DNA of 64,000 bases from Chelatococcus sp. HY11 (GTDB lineage Bacteria; Pseudomonadota; Alphaproteobacteria; Rhizobiales; Beijerinckiaceae). The stretch lies in the NCBI RefSeq assembly GCF_018398335.1, contig NZ_JAHBRX010000001.1, forward strand, positions 2,294,001-2,358,000, read 5' to 3'. The position numbers were made by a program, and so were the translations under genes. Of this stretch, positions 1 to 8,888 are shown piece after piece. The notes beneath the pieces are model-generated. The model saw only the letters and a list, made by a program, of their open reading frames with translations, was not told where the DNA came from and did no database searches. Within the stretch, counting starts at the first letter, position 1, and each line of letters begins with the position of its first letter.

Positions 1-844
1 GCCGATCCTCGGCGAGCGCCAGCCCCTGCAGCAGCAGCTTCATGATTTCCGCATGGCCGGGGTAGCGTAGCGTCTTGTACGACATATCGTCGACCTGGCC
101 TGCCAGCGTCTCCGTCAGGGTGCCGAGGCCGCCGGATGTATTGAACGCTTCGTAGGCGACTCCATCGATCAAGACGTTCTCCAGGCCGTCAAGCGCCGGG
201 ACGCGTGTGATCTGCCCCGCATGAATGATCTCGCACGGGTTGCAATACTCGTTGATAAGGCCATCGATCGACCAGGTTACGTTGTAACGCAAGGCGTTGG
301 TAGGGTAGCGCGGCAGGGCGCCGACACGCATGCTCAGACTGTGCGGGCGCTCGAAACGCCGGGCCATTTCCGCGCCCAGCACGCAGATGAAACCTGGCGC
401 TAGGCCGCATTGCGGCATCAGGGCGACAGGCGCCGAGGACGCGAGCGTGCGGATGAACGCGGTGGTCGCGACATCTTCGGTGAGGTCGAAGTAATGCGTG
501 TCCGTCTCAACGGCCGCCTGGGCGATGCCCCTGTTGAGGGTGTAGGGCAAGGCGCTGACGACGATGTCCTGATCTTTCAGATGCCGCAGCAGAGCACCCC
601 TGTCGGCTGCGTCGATGCAGGCGCGCTTCAATCTCTTGCCACGCACCAGCGCGAGCTGCGCTTCGCTGGCGTCGGCGATCATCACAGTATGCCCCGCCCC
701 CGAGAGCATCGTCGCGATGGTCGTACCGATGTGGCCCGCGCCCAGCACCGTGATGCGCCGCGACGGCGTCACCGTGACCTGTGCCGGCATCGAACGCACA
801 AGGGATTGGACAGGCTGGGATCGGACAGGCTGCTGGATGGTCAT
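1..844 (-). CDS. Saccharopine dehydrogenase family protein (3' end outside window)
   Basis: The minus frame stays open from an ATG at 844 to the window edge (281 residues seen), so the C-terminus is missing. A dinucleotide-binding motif GAGHIG lies at residues 35-40, followed by the pattern of saccharopine/lysine-6-dehydrogenase proteins (DIVVSALPY, LTED, PQCGLAPGF). Family members are NAD(P)-dependent oxidoreductases of lysine or related amino-acid metabolism; the substrate is not evident here. A GGGGGAGG purine tract sits just before the ATG. About 25 residues precede the Rossmann fold, so a later start is possible. A short upstream frame ends across this start codon. Confidence 0.8.
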   Translation of the reverse strand, partial: MTIQQPVRSQPVQSLVRSMPAQVTVTPSRRITVLGAGHIGTTIATMLSGAGHTVMIADASEAQLALVRGKRLKRACIDAADRGALLRHLKDQDIVVSALPYTLNRGIAQAAVETDTHYFDLTEDVATTAFIRTLASSAPVALMPQCGLAPGFICVLGAEMARRFERPHSLSMRVGALPRYPTNALRYNVTWSIDGLINEYCNPCEIIHAGQITRVPALDGLENVLIDGVAYEAFNTSGGLGTLTETLAGQVDDMSYKTLRYPGHAEIMKLLLQGLALAEDR

Positions 845-933
845 GGCCGCCCTCCCCCGATCAGTGGGAAGCGCCGTTGGCCCCAGGCCCGAACGCCAGA
901 TGGCCCTTTGTCCGCGATCATTCGCCCGTTCAC
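841..933 (-). CDS. Possible short leader ORF coupled to the saccharopine dehydrogenase gene
   Basis: A GTG at 933 lies nine bases after a perfect AAGGAGG sequence (943-949). It opens a 30-codon frame whose TGA overlaps the next gene's ATG as ATGA. The peptide (begins MNGRMIADKG, ends IGGGRP) resembles nothing I recognise. The frame also has an ATG at 942 and is open further upstream, so it could be the tail of something longer. The strong Shine-Dalgarno sequence is the only positive evidence. Translational coupling is inferred. Confidence 0.3.
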   Translation of the reverse strand: MNGRMIADKGPSGVRAWGQRRFPLIGGGRP

Positions 934-1233
934 TGTACGCATCCTCCTTACACACCGGGGTGAAAGAAGTCGCCTCGCAACCGGTCCGCGGAATGGAACG
1001 CGCCAAACAGCCGACTACCGGCCCGAAGCATAAGCCGCGATCACGCACCCATCGAGGCTTCCTTATTGGAGGTCCCGCTGGGAGCATGCGTTACAGGCAT
1101 AAGGAATAAGCGAAGTCCGTAAAGGAACCCTGTCGGATCTCGCGGACAATCCGGCTCATGGACTAACGATGGCCATCATCGCCTGCGTCTCATCTTTCAC
1201 CCAGCGCACCCATGGGCGAGGCGCGCCGCCCGC
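845..1233. other. Intergenic region between two minus-strand genes
   Basis: This stretch lies between the fpr stop and the saccharopine dehydrogenase start and presumably holds the latter's promoter. Apart from the AAGGAGG-led leader frame I see no convincing gene, hairpin or repeat. Confidence 0.5.
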
Positions 1234-2007
1234 CTACTTCTGGGCGAAGGCCTTCTCGATGACATATTGCCCGGGCTCGCCGTGATTGCCCTCGATGAAT
1301 CCCCGGCCGTCGAGAAACCGCTTGAGATCCGCCAGCATCTCGGGGCTGCCGCAGATCATGACGCGGTCATGCTCCGCGTCGAGGGGGGCGAGACCGAGAT
1401 CCGCCTCGAGCTTGCCGGCCTCAAGCAACGCCGTGATGCGCCCCTGGTTGCGGAACGGCTCACGGGTCACTGTGGGATAGTAGAGCAGCTTCGCCGTCAC
1501 GTCCTCGCCGACGAATTCATCGCCCGGCAGTTCATTCAGGATGCGATCCTGGAACGCGAGCTCCGTCACATACCGGCAACCATGCACGAGCACGACGCGC
1601 TCGAAACGCTGGTAGCTCTCCGGATCCTTGATGACGCTGAGGAAGGGCGCCAGGCCCGTGCCGGTAGCCAGCAGGTAGAGATTGCGGCCAGGCAGGAGAT
1701 TGTCCTGAACCAGCGTGCCTGTCGGCTTACGGCCGACGATGATGCGATCACCCGGCTTCAGATGCTGGAGCCGCGAGGTGAGCGGGCCATCCGGCACCTT
1801 GATGGAATAGAACTCGAGACTTTCCTCGTAATTGGCGCTGGCGATGGAATAGGCGCGCAGCAGCGGCTTGCCGTTGACCGGCAGGCCGATCATCACGAAC
1901 TGGCCATTGAGGAAGCGGAAACCGGAGTCCCGCGTCGTCGTGAAGCTGAACAGCGTCGGTGTCCAATGCTGAACCGAAAGAACCTCTTCCTCAAAGAAAT
2001 TGCTCAT
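1234..2007 (-). CDS. fpr: Ferredoxin--NADP reductase
   Basis: The 257-residue protein has the bacterial FPR layout: an FAD-binding barrel with RAYSIAS at 51-57, then an NADP-binding domain with GTGLAPF at 116-122 and CGSPEM at 219-224. The C-terminus (VIEKAFAQK) is the short extension typical of the bacterial FPR subclass. It transfers electrons between NADPH and ferredoxin or flavodoxin in the cytoplasm, commonly during oxidative stress or iron-sulphur supply. Length is normal for the family. It stands alone, with a long AT-rich region upstream that should contain its promoter. Confidence 0.93.
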   Translation of the reverse strand: MSNFFEEEVLSVQHWTPTLFSFTTTRDSGFRFLNGQFVMIGLPVNGKPLLRAYSIASANYEESLEFYSIKVPDGPLTSRLQHLKPGDRIIVGRKPTGTLVQDNLLPGRNLYLLATGTGLAPFLSVIKDPESYQRFERVVLVHGCRYVTELAFQDRILNELPGDEFVGEDVTAKLLYYPTVTREPFRNQGRITALLEAGKLEADLGLAPLDAEHDRVMICGSPEMLADLKRFLDGRGFIEGNHGEPGQYVIEKAFAQK

Positions 2008-2723
2008 CGTCTCCGTCGCATCCCGTCATGCCACACTGCGTGAGATAGGCATTCCATTGCCCGTTCTCAATCATCCTTCACCCGATCCCGAGGTGCCGCG
2101 AACAGGCCGCCTTCCCGAGACCGGACACCGTCTACCAAGCCGCGCCCCTCAGCCATGGCGCGCGCCCCTCCTTCAGACACTGCGGACGGACTGAGGAAGC
2201 AGGCGACAATCCACCAGATCCCCGCTCCCATCGCAGCGAAAACCATCTCGCCCATGGCGGAGGAGAAGGCTTTGATAATTTACATAAACTATAACATAAA
2301 AATAAAAAATCACATAATAAATTTGTATTATAGTCGCATTTGCGCCGCCCCGGTTGCCCGGCACCAACCCCAGTTTGATCACGAAAGACGAAAAAGCGTC
2401 TTGCGGGATGTGCGCGTTTCCACAGAGCGACGTCAATAATCCAGATAGGTGCGCGGGGAAAGTGGAAATGCTCCCTATCGCATTGCGCGACCGGGCGATT
2501 GTATTCGCGCGGCTGATCGACAGCACGAGCAGACCGATAAAATGCAATTGCGCCATCATCGATGGTGACAGAGTATCCGAACGCTCAAAATCGAATTGTT
2601 ACAATAAAAAACCGGTCCGGTAAGGCGGCAGCTTGCTTGGCCCGCCCCGGACAGGTGAAACAATTGTCTTGAAATTTGATGTTCTTGTGAAGATGGCTGT
2701 CTTTTCGCGGATACGCCACCTCG
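2008..2723. other. 716-bp intergenic region with an AT-rich island
   Basis: This lies upstream of fpr and downstream of the polysaccharide operon. About 2268-2340 is strikingly AT-rich for this genome and probably contains the fpr promoter. Short frames cross it on both strands, but none has a good ribosome-binding site or recognisable domain. Near 2605-2627 the minus strand reads ACCGGACCGGT followed by six T, a weak terminator candidate for the upstream operon. Confidence 0.5.
2605..2627 (-). terminator. Weak intrinsic terminator candidate of the sugar operon
   Basis: On the minus strand a short GC palindrome (ACCGGACCGGT) is followed directly by TTTTTTATT, about 100 bases after the last operon stop. 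The stem is only about four pairs, so this is tentative. Confidence 0.3.
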
Positions 2724-3821
2724 TCACACTATTTGCGCGAAGCCGCCCGGCACGGCGCCACCCCCGCGCCTGACCCACTCGGCAGCGCGCAGGCCGCCTG
2801 TCTGAAGCCGTACGATGGGTTCCGGCCCGAGCGCGCTGAGGAGGATGCCCATATGCCCGGGTCGGGGCGCCTGGCGCGGCCAGACCGTGAACCCCGCGTC
2901 ACAAAAGGCGGCCCGGTCGATATCACCCCAGAACTGGGCAATGCAGGCTTCCGGCGCGAACTCCGCGAGGCGGCGCGCATCATGCTCATCAAGCCGCATC
3001 GAGGCAGATGGCCGTAGCGCGACGACGACGGCATCCCAATCAGCGGCGAACATGTCGCTCACGTCCGGAAACAGCCACGCGAAGCTTTCGGCATCGGCCA
3101 GCCCCTGCAGGATGTAGAGCCCGAAAGGATTATCGCAGACGACGGCGACCCGGCTTCCCGCCAGCGTCACGCCCGTGTCGCGCAGCAGCGCGGCCGCGAG
3201 CGGTCCCAGAAAGGCGAAGACGTCGATGGCCGGATGGCGCTCGTTGACACCGACGACGGGGATCCCCCGCGACCGGCAGGCATCGAGCGCCATATCGTCC
3301 GGACGGAATTCCCAGGCCTCGAACATCAGCGCGATCACCGCTTCAGGCGGCAACCGCTCAATGAGGTTTACGCCAAGAGGCCGGAGGTGCCCGCTGTTCG
3401 TCACGATGTCGATGCCCTCGAGCCGCTCCTCCGGCACCTGGTCGAGCAGCGAGATCCGTCCCGAAACGCCAGCTGCCTGAGCGAGCGCTTCAACGGTCGC
3501 GTGCGCGACGCTGACCGGGCCGTGGCGGCTCGGACGGGCCACCGCATGCACCTCACGCGCCCCGGCCATGGCCGCGATCACCGGCGTCACCGCGTAGGCG
3601 CCCGTCGCCGCCTCCGTGAGGACGGAGAGGCCCGTCAGGTCGAGCCCCGTCGCTGCGATCGATTGCTGCATGAGCGCAACGAGCCGCGTTGGGAGGAACT
3701 CGGCCTCGGACTTGACCCCGAACTTGGCCGGAGGCGTGGCGAGATGCGGAGGCAACATCGTGTCCCCCAGCATCGGGACGTCGCTCACGGCGGCGGATAT
3801 CGGGGAATGAATGCTGTTCAT
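2724..3821 (-). CDS. Unrecognised protein with two Rossmann-like segments, last gene of sugar operon
   Basis: The protein has 365 residues. I do not recognise the family. Residues about 45-110 look like a nucleotide- or SAM-binding fold (VLTEAATGAYAVTPVIAAMAGA, cut short here to its core TEAATGAYAV). Residues about 205-235 (LAGSRVAVVCDNPFGLYI) look like a second dinucleotide-binding loop. No membrane segment or signal peptide is visible. It starts at an ATG that overlaps the TGA of the aminotransferase gene, so the two are translationally coupled. The frame is open 27 codons further upstream, but that part overlaps the previous gene. Its position suggests a step in making or modifying the amino-sugar nucleotide. 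That is inference only. Confidence 0.75.
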   Translation of the reverse strand: MNSIHSPISAAVSDVPMLGDTMLPPHLATPPAKFGVKSEAEFLPTRLVALMQQSIAATGLDLTGLSVLTEAATGAYAVTPVIAAMAGAREVHAVARPSRHGPVSVAHATVEALAQAAGVSGRISLLDQVPEERLEGIDIVTNSGHLRPLGVNLIERLPPEAVIALMFEAWEFRPDDMALDACRSRGIPVVGVNERHPAIDVFAFLGPLAAALLRDTGVTLAGSRVAVVCDNPFGLYILQGLADAESFAWLFPDVSDMFAADWDAVVVALRPSASMRLDEHDARRLAEFAPEACIAQFWGDIDRAAFCDAGFTVWPRQAPRPGHMGILLSALGPEPIVRLQTGGLRAAEWVRRGGGAVPGGFAQIV

Positions 3822-4954
3822 GACAAAACCTCCCGAAGCGAGGCTACGACCTCTTCCTGCATATCCACCGTCATCTGCGGAAACAGCGGCAGCAACACGC
3901 ATTCATCGCGTGCCTGCTCGGACGCTGGCAGGGGCAGGCGTTGTGGCAGGTTTGCGTAGGCAGGCTCCATATGGATGCACATGATGCCGCGACGCGTGGC
4001 GATCTGGCGGTCGAGCATCGCCTGCATGACGTCACGCTGTTTGGCGCGAGCCGGCAGCCTGACGCAGTAGCTCTGCCAGTTGGAACGCGCCCAGCGCGGC
4101 TCGGCTGGCGGCCGCAACCCAGGAATGTCCTGGAGAAGCGCGCGATAAGTTTCCGCCAGCTCCCGCCTCCGCTGGATGATCCAGGGCAGGCGCTTCAACT
4201 GCTGACGGCCGATCGCGGCCTGCACGTCGGTCAGGCGGTAGTTGAAGCCGATCGTCGGATAGTCCTCGACGACCACCCGCGCGCTCTGGTGGCGCGCCGC
4301 ATCCGGAATGCTCATGCCATGCTGGCGCCACAGCCTGAACAGCCGGTCCCATTCCGGATTGCGCGTCGTGATGACACCCCCGTCGCCCACCGTCAGCACC
4401 TTGCGCGGGTGGAGCGAGAAGCAGGCAATATCACCGTGGGGCGCGCCGATCGGCTGCCAACGGCCGCCAAGCTCGATCTCCGAGCCGATGGCACAGGCCG
4501 CGTCCTCGATCAGCGGCAGCCCATAGGCGCGGGCGATCGGGAGAAGCGCGGCGAGATCGCAGGGCATGCCCATCTGGTGCACGCAGAGGATGGCGCGCGT
4601 GCGCGGCGTGATGGCCCCGGCCACCGCGCCGGGATCCATCGTGAAGGTTTCGGGTAGAATATCCACGAAAACCGGTATCGCACCGCATTGCCTGATAGCG
4701 TTGGCGGAGGCGATGAAGGTGTGGCTGACGGTGACGACCTCATCCCCCTCCCCGACGCCGAGCGCCATAAGCGCCAGATGCAGCGCGACCGTGCAGTTGG
4801 AGACCGCGCAGGCGTGCGGCGCATCGACGAGCGCCGCGAATTCGGCCTCGAAAGCCGCGACTTCAGGCCCCTGCGTAAGCCACCCCGACAGCACGACCTC
4901 AGCCGCTGCTTCCGCCTCCGCGGGCCCCACCATAGGGATGACGAGTGGGATCAT
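3818..4954 (-). CDS. DegT/DnrJ/EryC1/StrS-family aminotransferase (second copy)
   Basis: This is a 378-residue PLP-dependent sugar aminotransferase. It shows SNCTVALHLAL near 52, the IEDAACAIGS loop at 149-158, and the Schiff-base lysine in CFSLHPRKVLTVGDGG (K185). The family converts 3- or 4-keto nucleotide sugars to amino sugars, using glutamate as donor. The ATG at 4954 overlaps the epimerase stop (ATGA). It differs clearly from the other DegT protein in this operon (6029-7282), so two different amino sugars, or two amination steps, are likely. The epimerase just upstream may supply its keto substrate. Confidence 0.9.
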   Translation of the reverse strand: MIPLVIPMVGPAEAEAAAEVVLSGWLTQGPEVAAFEAEFAALVDAPHACAVSNCTVALHLALMALGVGEGDEVVTVSHTFIASANAIRQCGAIPVFVDILPETFTMDPGAVAGAITPRTRAILCVHQMGMPCDLAALLPIARAYGLPLIEDAACAIGSEIELGGRWQPIGAPHGDIACFSLHPRKVLTVGDGGVITTRNPEWDRLFRLWRQHGMSIPDAARHQSARVVVEDYPTIGFNYRLTDVQAAIGRQQLKRLPWIIQRRRELAETYRALLQDIPGLRPPAEPRWARSNWQSYCVRLPARAKQRDVMQAMLDRQIATRRGIMCIHMEPAYANLPQRLPLPASEQARDECVLLPLFPQMTVDMQEEVVASLREVLS

Positions 4955-6048
4955 GATACGATCTCCGCCCTCCACGCCGGCATGGCGGACATGGCTACAT
5001 GGGCCCGCGCGGCGGCGAGTGACACGCACTCCGGCTGCTCCTGCCACCAGTTCACCAGCTCGCGCATGCCTTGCGCCAGGGGAACGTGAGCGGAGAAGCC
5101 TATCGCCTGGCGTGCCGCTGTCGTGTCGGCCAGCCGGCGCGGTACGGGGTTGACCGCGCGCTCCGCCTCATGGACCGCGGTGAGGTCGGATTGGCGCATG
5201 ACCGCCGCCAGGACCCCCGCGAGCTCGAGAAGGGACGTCTCCTTGCCCGTCCCGACATTCAAGGCCACGTCCGTCGCATCCGAGGCCGCCGCCAGAAGAT
5301 TGGCGCGGGCGACGTCACGGACATGCACCATGTCCATCGTCTGCAGGCCGGAGCCGAAGATGACCGGCGGCTCGCCAGCCGCCAACCGCTCCATCCAGCG
5401 GATCAGCACTTCCGTGTAGCGGCCATGGATATCCATGCGCGGCCCATAGACGTTAAAATAGCGCAGGGCGACATAGTCGAGGCCGTACATGTCATGGTAG
5501 GAACGGAGCATTCCTTCGCCGAAGGCCTTGGCTGCGCCGTAAAGCGTGCGGTTGCCGTAGGGGTGCTGCCGCTCGGTCGTCGGGAAACTCTCAGCCAGAC
5601 CATAGACCGATGCGGAGGATGCCATGACGATCTTGCGCGTGCCCATCTGCCGGCAGCGGTCGAGAAGATCGAAGGTCGCATCGACCATCACCTCCATCGC
5701 GAGCCGGGGTTCAGCCGCACAATGGGTGATGCGCAGCGCGGCCTGGTGAAAGACGGTGTCCACACCGGACAGAAGGCTCGCCATCAGCGCGCGGTCGCGA
5801 ATATCGCCCTCGATCAGACGCACGCGGCCGGACGCGAGCGCCGAGGCCAGATTCTCGGGGCGCCCCCGGATCATGTTGTCGATGACGACGACCTCGCTGC
5901 AACCGACCTTCAGAAGTCCATCGACGATATGAGAGCCAACAAAGCCGGCACCACCGGTGACGAGCATGCGGTGGCCGGCAAGGACCTTACAGGCCTCGGA
6001 CAGGCACTGGGTCGTGCCGTTTGGCGTGTCATGCGGAACGTCGTGCAT
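4951..6048 (-). CDS. NAD-dependent nucleotide-sugar epimerase/dehydratase
   Basis: This 365-residue extended short-chain dehydrogenase has the NAD motif TGGAGFVG at 31-38, the serine segment SSASVYG at 144-150 and the catalytic pair Y170/K174 (YGAAK). ALRYFNVYGPRMD follows, as in UDP-sugar 4-epimerases and dehydratases. It acts on a nucleotide sugar in the cytoplasm; the exact sugar cannot be read. The ATG at 6048 has a GAGG sequence just upstream and overlaps the previous gene by 20 bases, the one junction in this operon that is not ATGA. The much longer open frame upstream lies inside the preceding gene and is rejected. Confidence 0.9.
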   Translation of the reverse strand: MHDVPHDTPNGTTQCLSEACKVLAGHRMLVTGGAGFVGSHIVDGLLKVGCSEVVVIDNMIRGRPENLASALASGRVRLIEGDIRDRALMASLLSGVDTVFHQAALRITHCAAEPRLAMEVMVDATFDLLDRCRQMGTRKIVMASSASVYGLAESFPTTERQHPYGNRTLYGAAKAFGEGMLRSYHDMYGLDYVALRYFNVYGPRMDIHGRYTEVLIRWMERLAAGEPPVIFGSGLQTMDMVHVRDVARANLLAAASDATDVALNVGTGKETSLLELAGVLAAVMRQSDLTAVHEAERAVNPVPRRLADTTAARQAIGFSAHVPLAQGMRELVNWWQEQPECVSLAAARAHVAMSAMPAWRAEIVS

Positions 6049-7282
6049 CGCGAACCTCATCGATGGCCGGATCGCAATCCGGAAGGCCGGGTGGGACAAA
6101 TGCGGCGGCGACACCGGGACGCGCGTCGTCACGCCTTTCGGCACCGCGTCTGCGGTCCTCAAACGCGGGCCGCCGTGATACGGCACAGGCACGGCCGACC
6201 GCCGAGATGACATGATCAATCTGCTCAGGCGTGAGTTCCGGATAGATCGGCAGTGAAAGCGTCTCGCGCGCCACGGCCTCGGCGATGGGAAAATCCCCTT
6301 CGCGATAGCCGAGGTCGGCGTAGGCAGGCTGCAGATGGACGGGACAGGGATAATGGATGCCTGTCGCCACGCCCTGTCGCTGGAGGGAAGCCGCCTGCCC
6401 ATCACGCGCCGGCGAGCGGATCGCGAATACATGGTGGACATGATCGAGGCCCGCCCGCGCGGGCAGCACGATCTCCCCGGCAGCGACCCCCGCGAGCCCC
6501 AGCCGATAGGCATCTGCGACACGGCGGCGTTCCTCCGTCCAACGCGGAAGGTGGCGGAGCTTCACGTCGAGCAACGCGGCCTGAATCGCATCGAGGCGCA
6601 GGTTGTAGCCCTTGCGGATGTGGTTGTACTTGCCCGCCTGCCCCCAGTCGCGCAGGCAACGCACGGCATTCGCGAGATCAGGGCGATTGGTGACGACGGC
6701 GCCGCCTTCGCCGCAGGCCCCGAGATTCTTGCCGGGATAGAAGCTGAAGCAGCCGATATCGCCGAAAGCTCCGGCGCGGCGGCCATCCCTTTCCGCGCCG
6801 TGGGCCTGCGCCGCATCCTCGATGACGACAAGGCCGTGGCGCCGGGCAATGGCGACAATGGCTTCCATATCCGCGAGCCGCCCATGGAGATGAACGGGCA
6901 TGATGGCGCGCGTGCGAGGCGTGATCGCCACCTCGATCCGCGCGGGATCGAGCGTCAGGCTATCCGGATCGACATCGACAAGCACGGGCCGCGCGCCGCA
7001 GTATTGGATCGCGGCGACAGTCGCCACGAACGTGAAGGGCGTCGTGATCACCTCATCCCCCGCCCCCACGCCGGCCGCTTCCAGCGCGAGATGGAGCGCC
7101 GCCGTACCACTGCTGACACCGACGGCCTCGGGGACTCCGCAAAAGGCAGCGAAATTGCGCTCGAAAGCCTCGACGGTGGGGCCGAGCACATAGCCGCCGC
7201 TCCGCAGGACCGCGACGGCGGCGCTTTCGAGCTCGGCGGCAATCGTCGCGTATTGCGCCTTCAGATCGAGGAGTGGGATCAT
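6029..7282 (-). CDS. DegT/DnrJ-family aminotransferase, WbpE/WlbC-like
   Basis: The 417-residue PLP enzyme has SSGTAALHLAL near 57, IEDAAQAHGAE at 154-164 and the PLP lysine in CFSFYPGKNLGACGEGG (K185). This pattern matches the WbpE/WlbC aminotransferases, which aminate UDP-3-keto-GlcNAcA. It lies directly after a Gfo/Idh/MocA dehydrogenase and a hexapeptide acetyltransferase, the three-gene set for UDP-2,3-diacetamido-uronic acid. The ATG at 7282 has GAGGAGG upstream and an ATGA overlap. The last 45 or so residues are Arg/Asp-rich and extend past the usual end of the family. Confidence 0.9.
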   Translation of the reverse strand: MIPLLDLKAQYATIAAELESAAVAVLRSGGYVLGPTVEAFERNFAAFCGVPEAVGVSSGTAALHLALEAAGVGAGDEVITTPFTFVATVAAIQYCGARPVLVDVDPDSLTLDPARIEVAITPRTRAIMPVHLHGRLADMEAIVAIARRHGLVVIEDAAQAHGAERDGRRAGAFGDIGCFSFYPGKNLGACGEGGAVVTNRPDLANAVRCLRDWGQAGKYNHIRKGYNLRLDAIQAALLDVKLRHLPRWTEERRRVADAYRLGLAGVAAGEIVLPARAGLDHVHHVFAIRSPARDGQAASLQRQGVATGIHYPCPVHLQPAYADLGYREGDFPIAEAVARETLSLPIYPELTPEQIDHVISAVGRACAVSRRPAFEDRRRGAERRDDARPGVAAAFVPPGLPDCDPAIDEVRDARRSA

Positions 7283-8352
7283 GACACCCTCCTCAGCGGC
7301 ACGAGATCGACCGGATGCCCGCGCTGATTGAGGGACTGGCTCGCGTATTCGAGATAGGAGACGATATTGAGCCCGACCGCGCCGCTTGTGAGCGGGACGC
7401 GATTGTTGGCGACGCAATCGACGAAATGCTCGATCTCGGTGACGAGCGCCTCCTTCACCGAGGTCTGCGGGGCCCACATGTCGCCGATCCGGTAGGACAC
7501 GCGCGCGTCGTAGACCCGCTGTTGCTCGGCGCTGATATCGACGCCGCGATCATAGACTTTCACCTTCTCGCTCGGCTCCAGATCGTCATAGACGATCATG
7601 CGCTGGCTGCCGCCGATCAGCGTGCGCCGCACCTTGACCGGAGCGAGCCAGTTGACGTTCAGATGGGCGATGGTGCCGCGCGAGAAATAGAGCACGATAT
7701 GCGCCATGTTCTCGCGATTGCCGTGCAGATGGTCGGCGCCGCAGGCCGAGATGGCCACGGGCACGTCATCAAGCAAGAAATTGATGATAGAGAGGTCATG
7801 GACGGCAAGATCCCAGATCACATTGACGTCTCTCTGGAAAAGACCGAGATTTATACGGGTCGAGTCATAGTAATAAACATCGCCAACGATGCCTTGTACG
7901 ACAAGATCACGTATTTTCTGGACAGCGCCTGTATAGACGAAGGTGTGATCGACCATCAGAGTGAGATTGCGCCGGTCGGCTTCCTCGATGAGTGCCGCCC
8001 CCTGCGCCGAGGTCTCGGTCATCGGCTTTTCGACCAGCACATGTTTGCCGGCCCGCAGCGCGGTAAGCGCCATCTCGTAGTGCTGGCGGACGGGGGTCAC
8101 GACCGCGACCGCGTCAACGGCCGGATCGGCGATGACATCATGCCAGTTCTTCCAGAGATTTGCGCCGGGGTACATGCGGCCAGCACGGGCGAGAGCGTCG
8201 CTGGAGGCGTCGCCAATGGCGGCGACGTGACAGCCATCGGTCGCCGCGATGCAGCGCGCGATATTCGGCCCCCAGTAACCATAGCCGATAACCCCGATGC
8301 CGATGCTGCCGCCCTGCGCCCGCCGTGTGGCGCGCGGATCATGACCCTTCAT
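7279..8352 (-). CDS. Gfo/Idh/MocA oxidoreductase, WbpB/WlbA-like UDP-GlcNAcA 3-dehydrogenase candidate
   Basis: The protein has 357 residues: an N-terminal NAD domain with [11 protein letters not shown] (20-30), the family lysine in VEKP (107-110) and a C-terminal Gfo/Idh domain. The GYWGPN variant and the flanking acetyltransferase and aminotransferase point to WbpB/WlbA, which oxidises C3 of UDP-GlcNAc uronic acid. The substrate-making 6-dehydrogenase (WbpA) is not in the window. The ATG at 8352 overlaps the upstream TGA (ATGA), so it is coupled to the acetyltransferase. Confidence 0.88.
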   Translation of the reverse strand: MKGHDPRATRRAQGGSIGIGVIGYGYWGPNIARCIAATDGCHVAAIGDASSDALARAGRMYPGANLWKNWHDVIADPAVDAVAVVTPVRQHYEMALTALRAGKHVLVEKPMTETSAQGAALIEEADRRNLTLMVDHTFVYTGAVQKIRDLVVQGIVGDVYYYDSTRINLGLFQRDVNVIWDLAVHDLSIINFLLDDVPVAISACGADHLHGNRENMAHIVLYFSRGTIAHLNVNWLAPVKVRRTLIGGSQRMIVYDDLEPSEKVKVYDRGVDISAEQQRVYDARVSYRIGDMWAPQTSVKEALVTEIEHFVDCVANNRVPLTSGAVGLNIVSYLEYASQSLNQRGHPVDLVPLRRVS

Positions 8353-8888
8353 GCGTGCCTCCCGGCGACACGTGGAGCGTGAATAGTGTGGGGACGGACA
8401 TCGCCGCCGCCCCTCTCCTTCTCCCGGGCATCGCCGATCACGCGCGCGGGAACCCCGACAACGATCGTGTGATCGGGCACATCGCGCGTCACCACCGCGC
8501 CGGCGCCGACGAGAGCCCCCTCGCCGATCGTGATGCCGCAGACGATTGTCGCATTGGAGCCAATGGAGGCGCGTCGGCGCACCAGCGTTCGCACGAGCTC
8601 CCAGTCATCGTCGGTTTGCAGGACGCCGGCCTCAGTCGTCGCGCGGGGATAGATGCCGTTGGTGAACATGACACCGTGGGCAATCATGACTTCGTCTTCG
8701 ATCGTCACACCTTCACAGATGAAGGAATGAGACGAAATCTTGCAGCGCGATCCGATGACACTGCCCTTCTGGATCTCTACAAAAGGGCCGATCCGCGTCC
8801 CGGCTCCGATACGGCAACCATAGAGATTGACGAGATCCGGCTGGAATATCGTCACCCCCTCCCCCAGTTCGACATTGACGATAGCCAT
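8349..8888 (-). CDS. Hexapeptide-repeat N-acetyltransferase, WbpD/WlbB-like
   Basis: This left-handed beta-helix protein (179 residues from the ATG at 8888) has repeated [IV]G-x4 turns ([39 protein letters not shown]) and the ending [10 protein letters not shown] of sugar N-acetyltransferases. With the next two genes it would acetylate the 3-amino group of UDP-GlcNAc(3N)A. I prefer 8888 because GGGAG lies eight bases upstream and the repeat begins at once. An in-frame GTG at 8936 adds 16 residues. It is the first gene of the minus-strand sugar operon, so the promoter should lie between it and the divergent glycosyltransferase. Confidence 0.88.
   Translation of the reverse strand: MAIVNVELGEGVTIFQPDLVNLYGCRIGAGTRIGPFVEIQKGSVIGSRCKISSHSFICEGVTIEDEVMIAHGVMFTNGIYPRATTEAGVLQTDDDWELVRTLVRRRASIGSNATIVCGITIGEGALVGAGAVVTRDVPDHTIVVGVPARVIGDAREKERGGGDVRPHTIHAPRVAGRHA

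Noticed and set aside
2173-2559. A minus-strand frame of 128 codons with a hydrophobic tract.
   Set aside because: No ribosome-binding site; the hydrophobic tract comes from the AT-rich island and no domain is visible.
6049-6522. Long N-terminal extension of the epimerase frame.
   Set aside because: It lies inside the upstream aminotransferase gene and has a Ser/Arg-rich shadow composition; the ATG at 6048 has a GAGG site.
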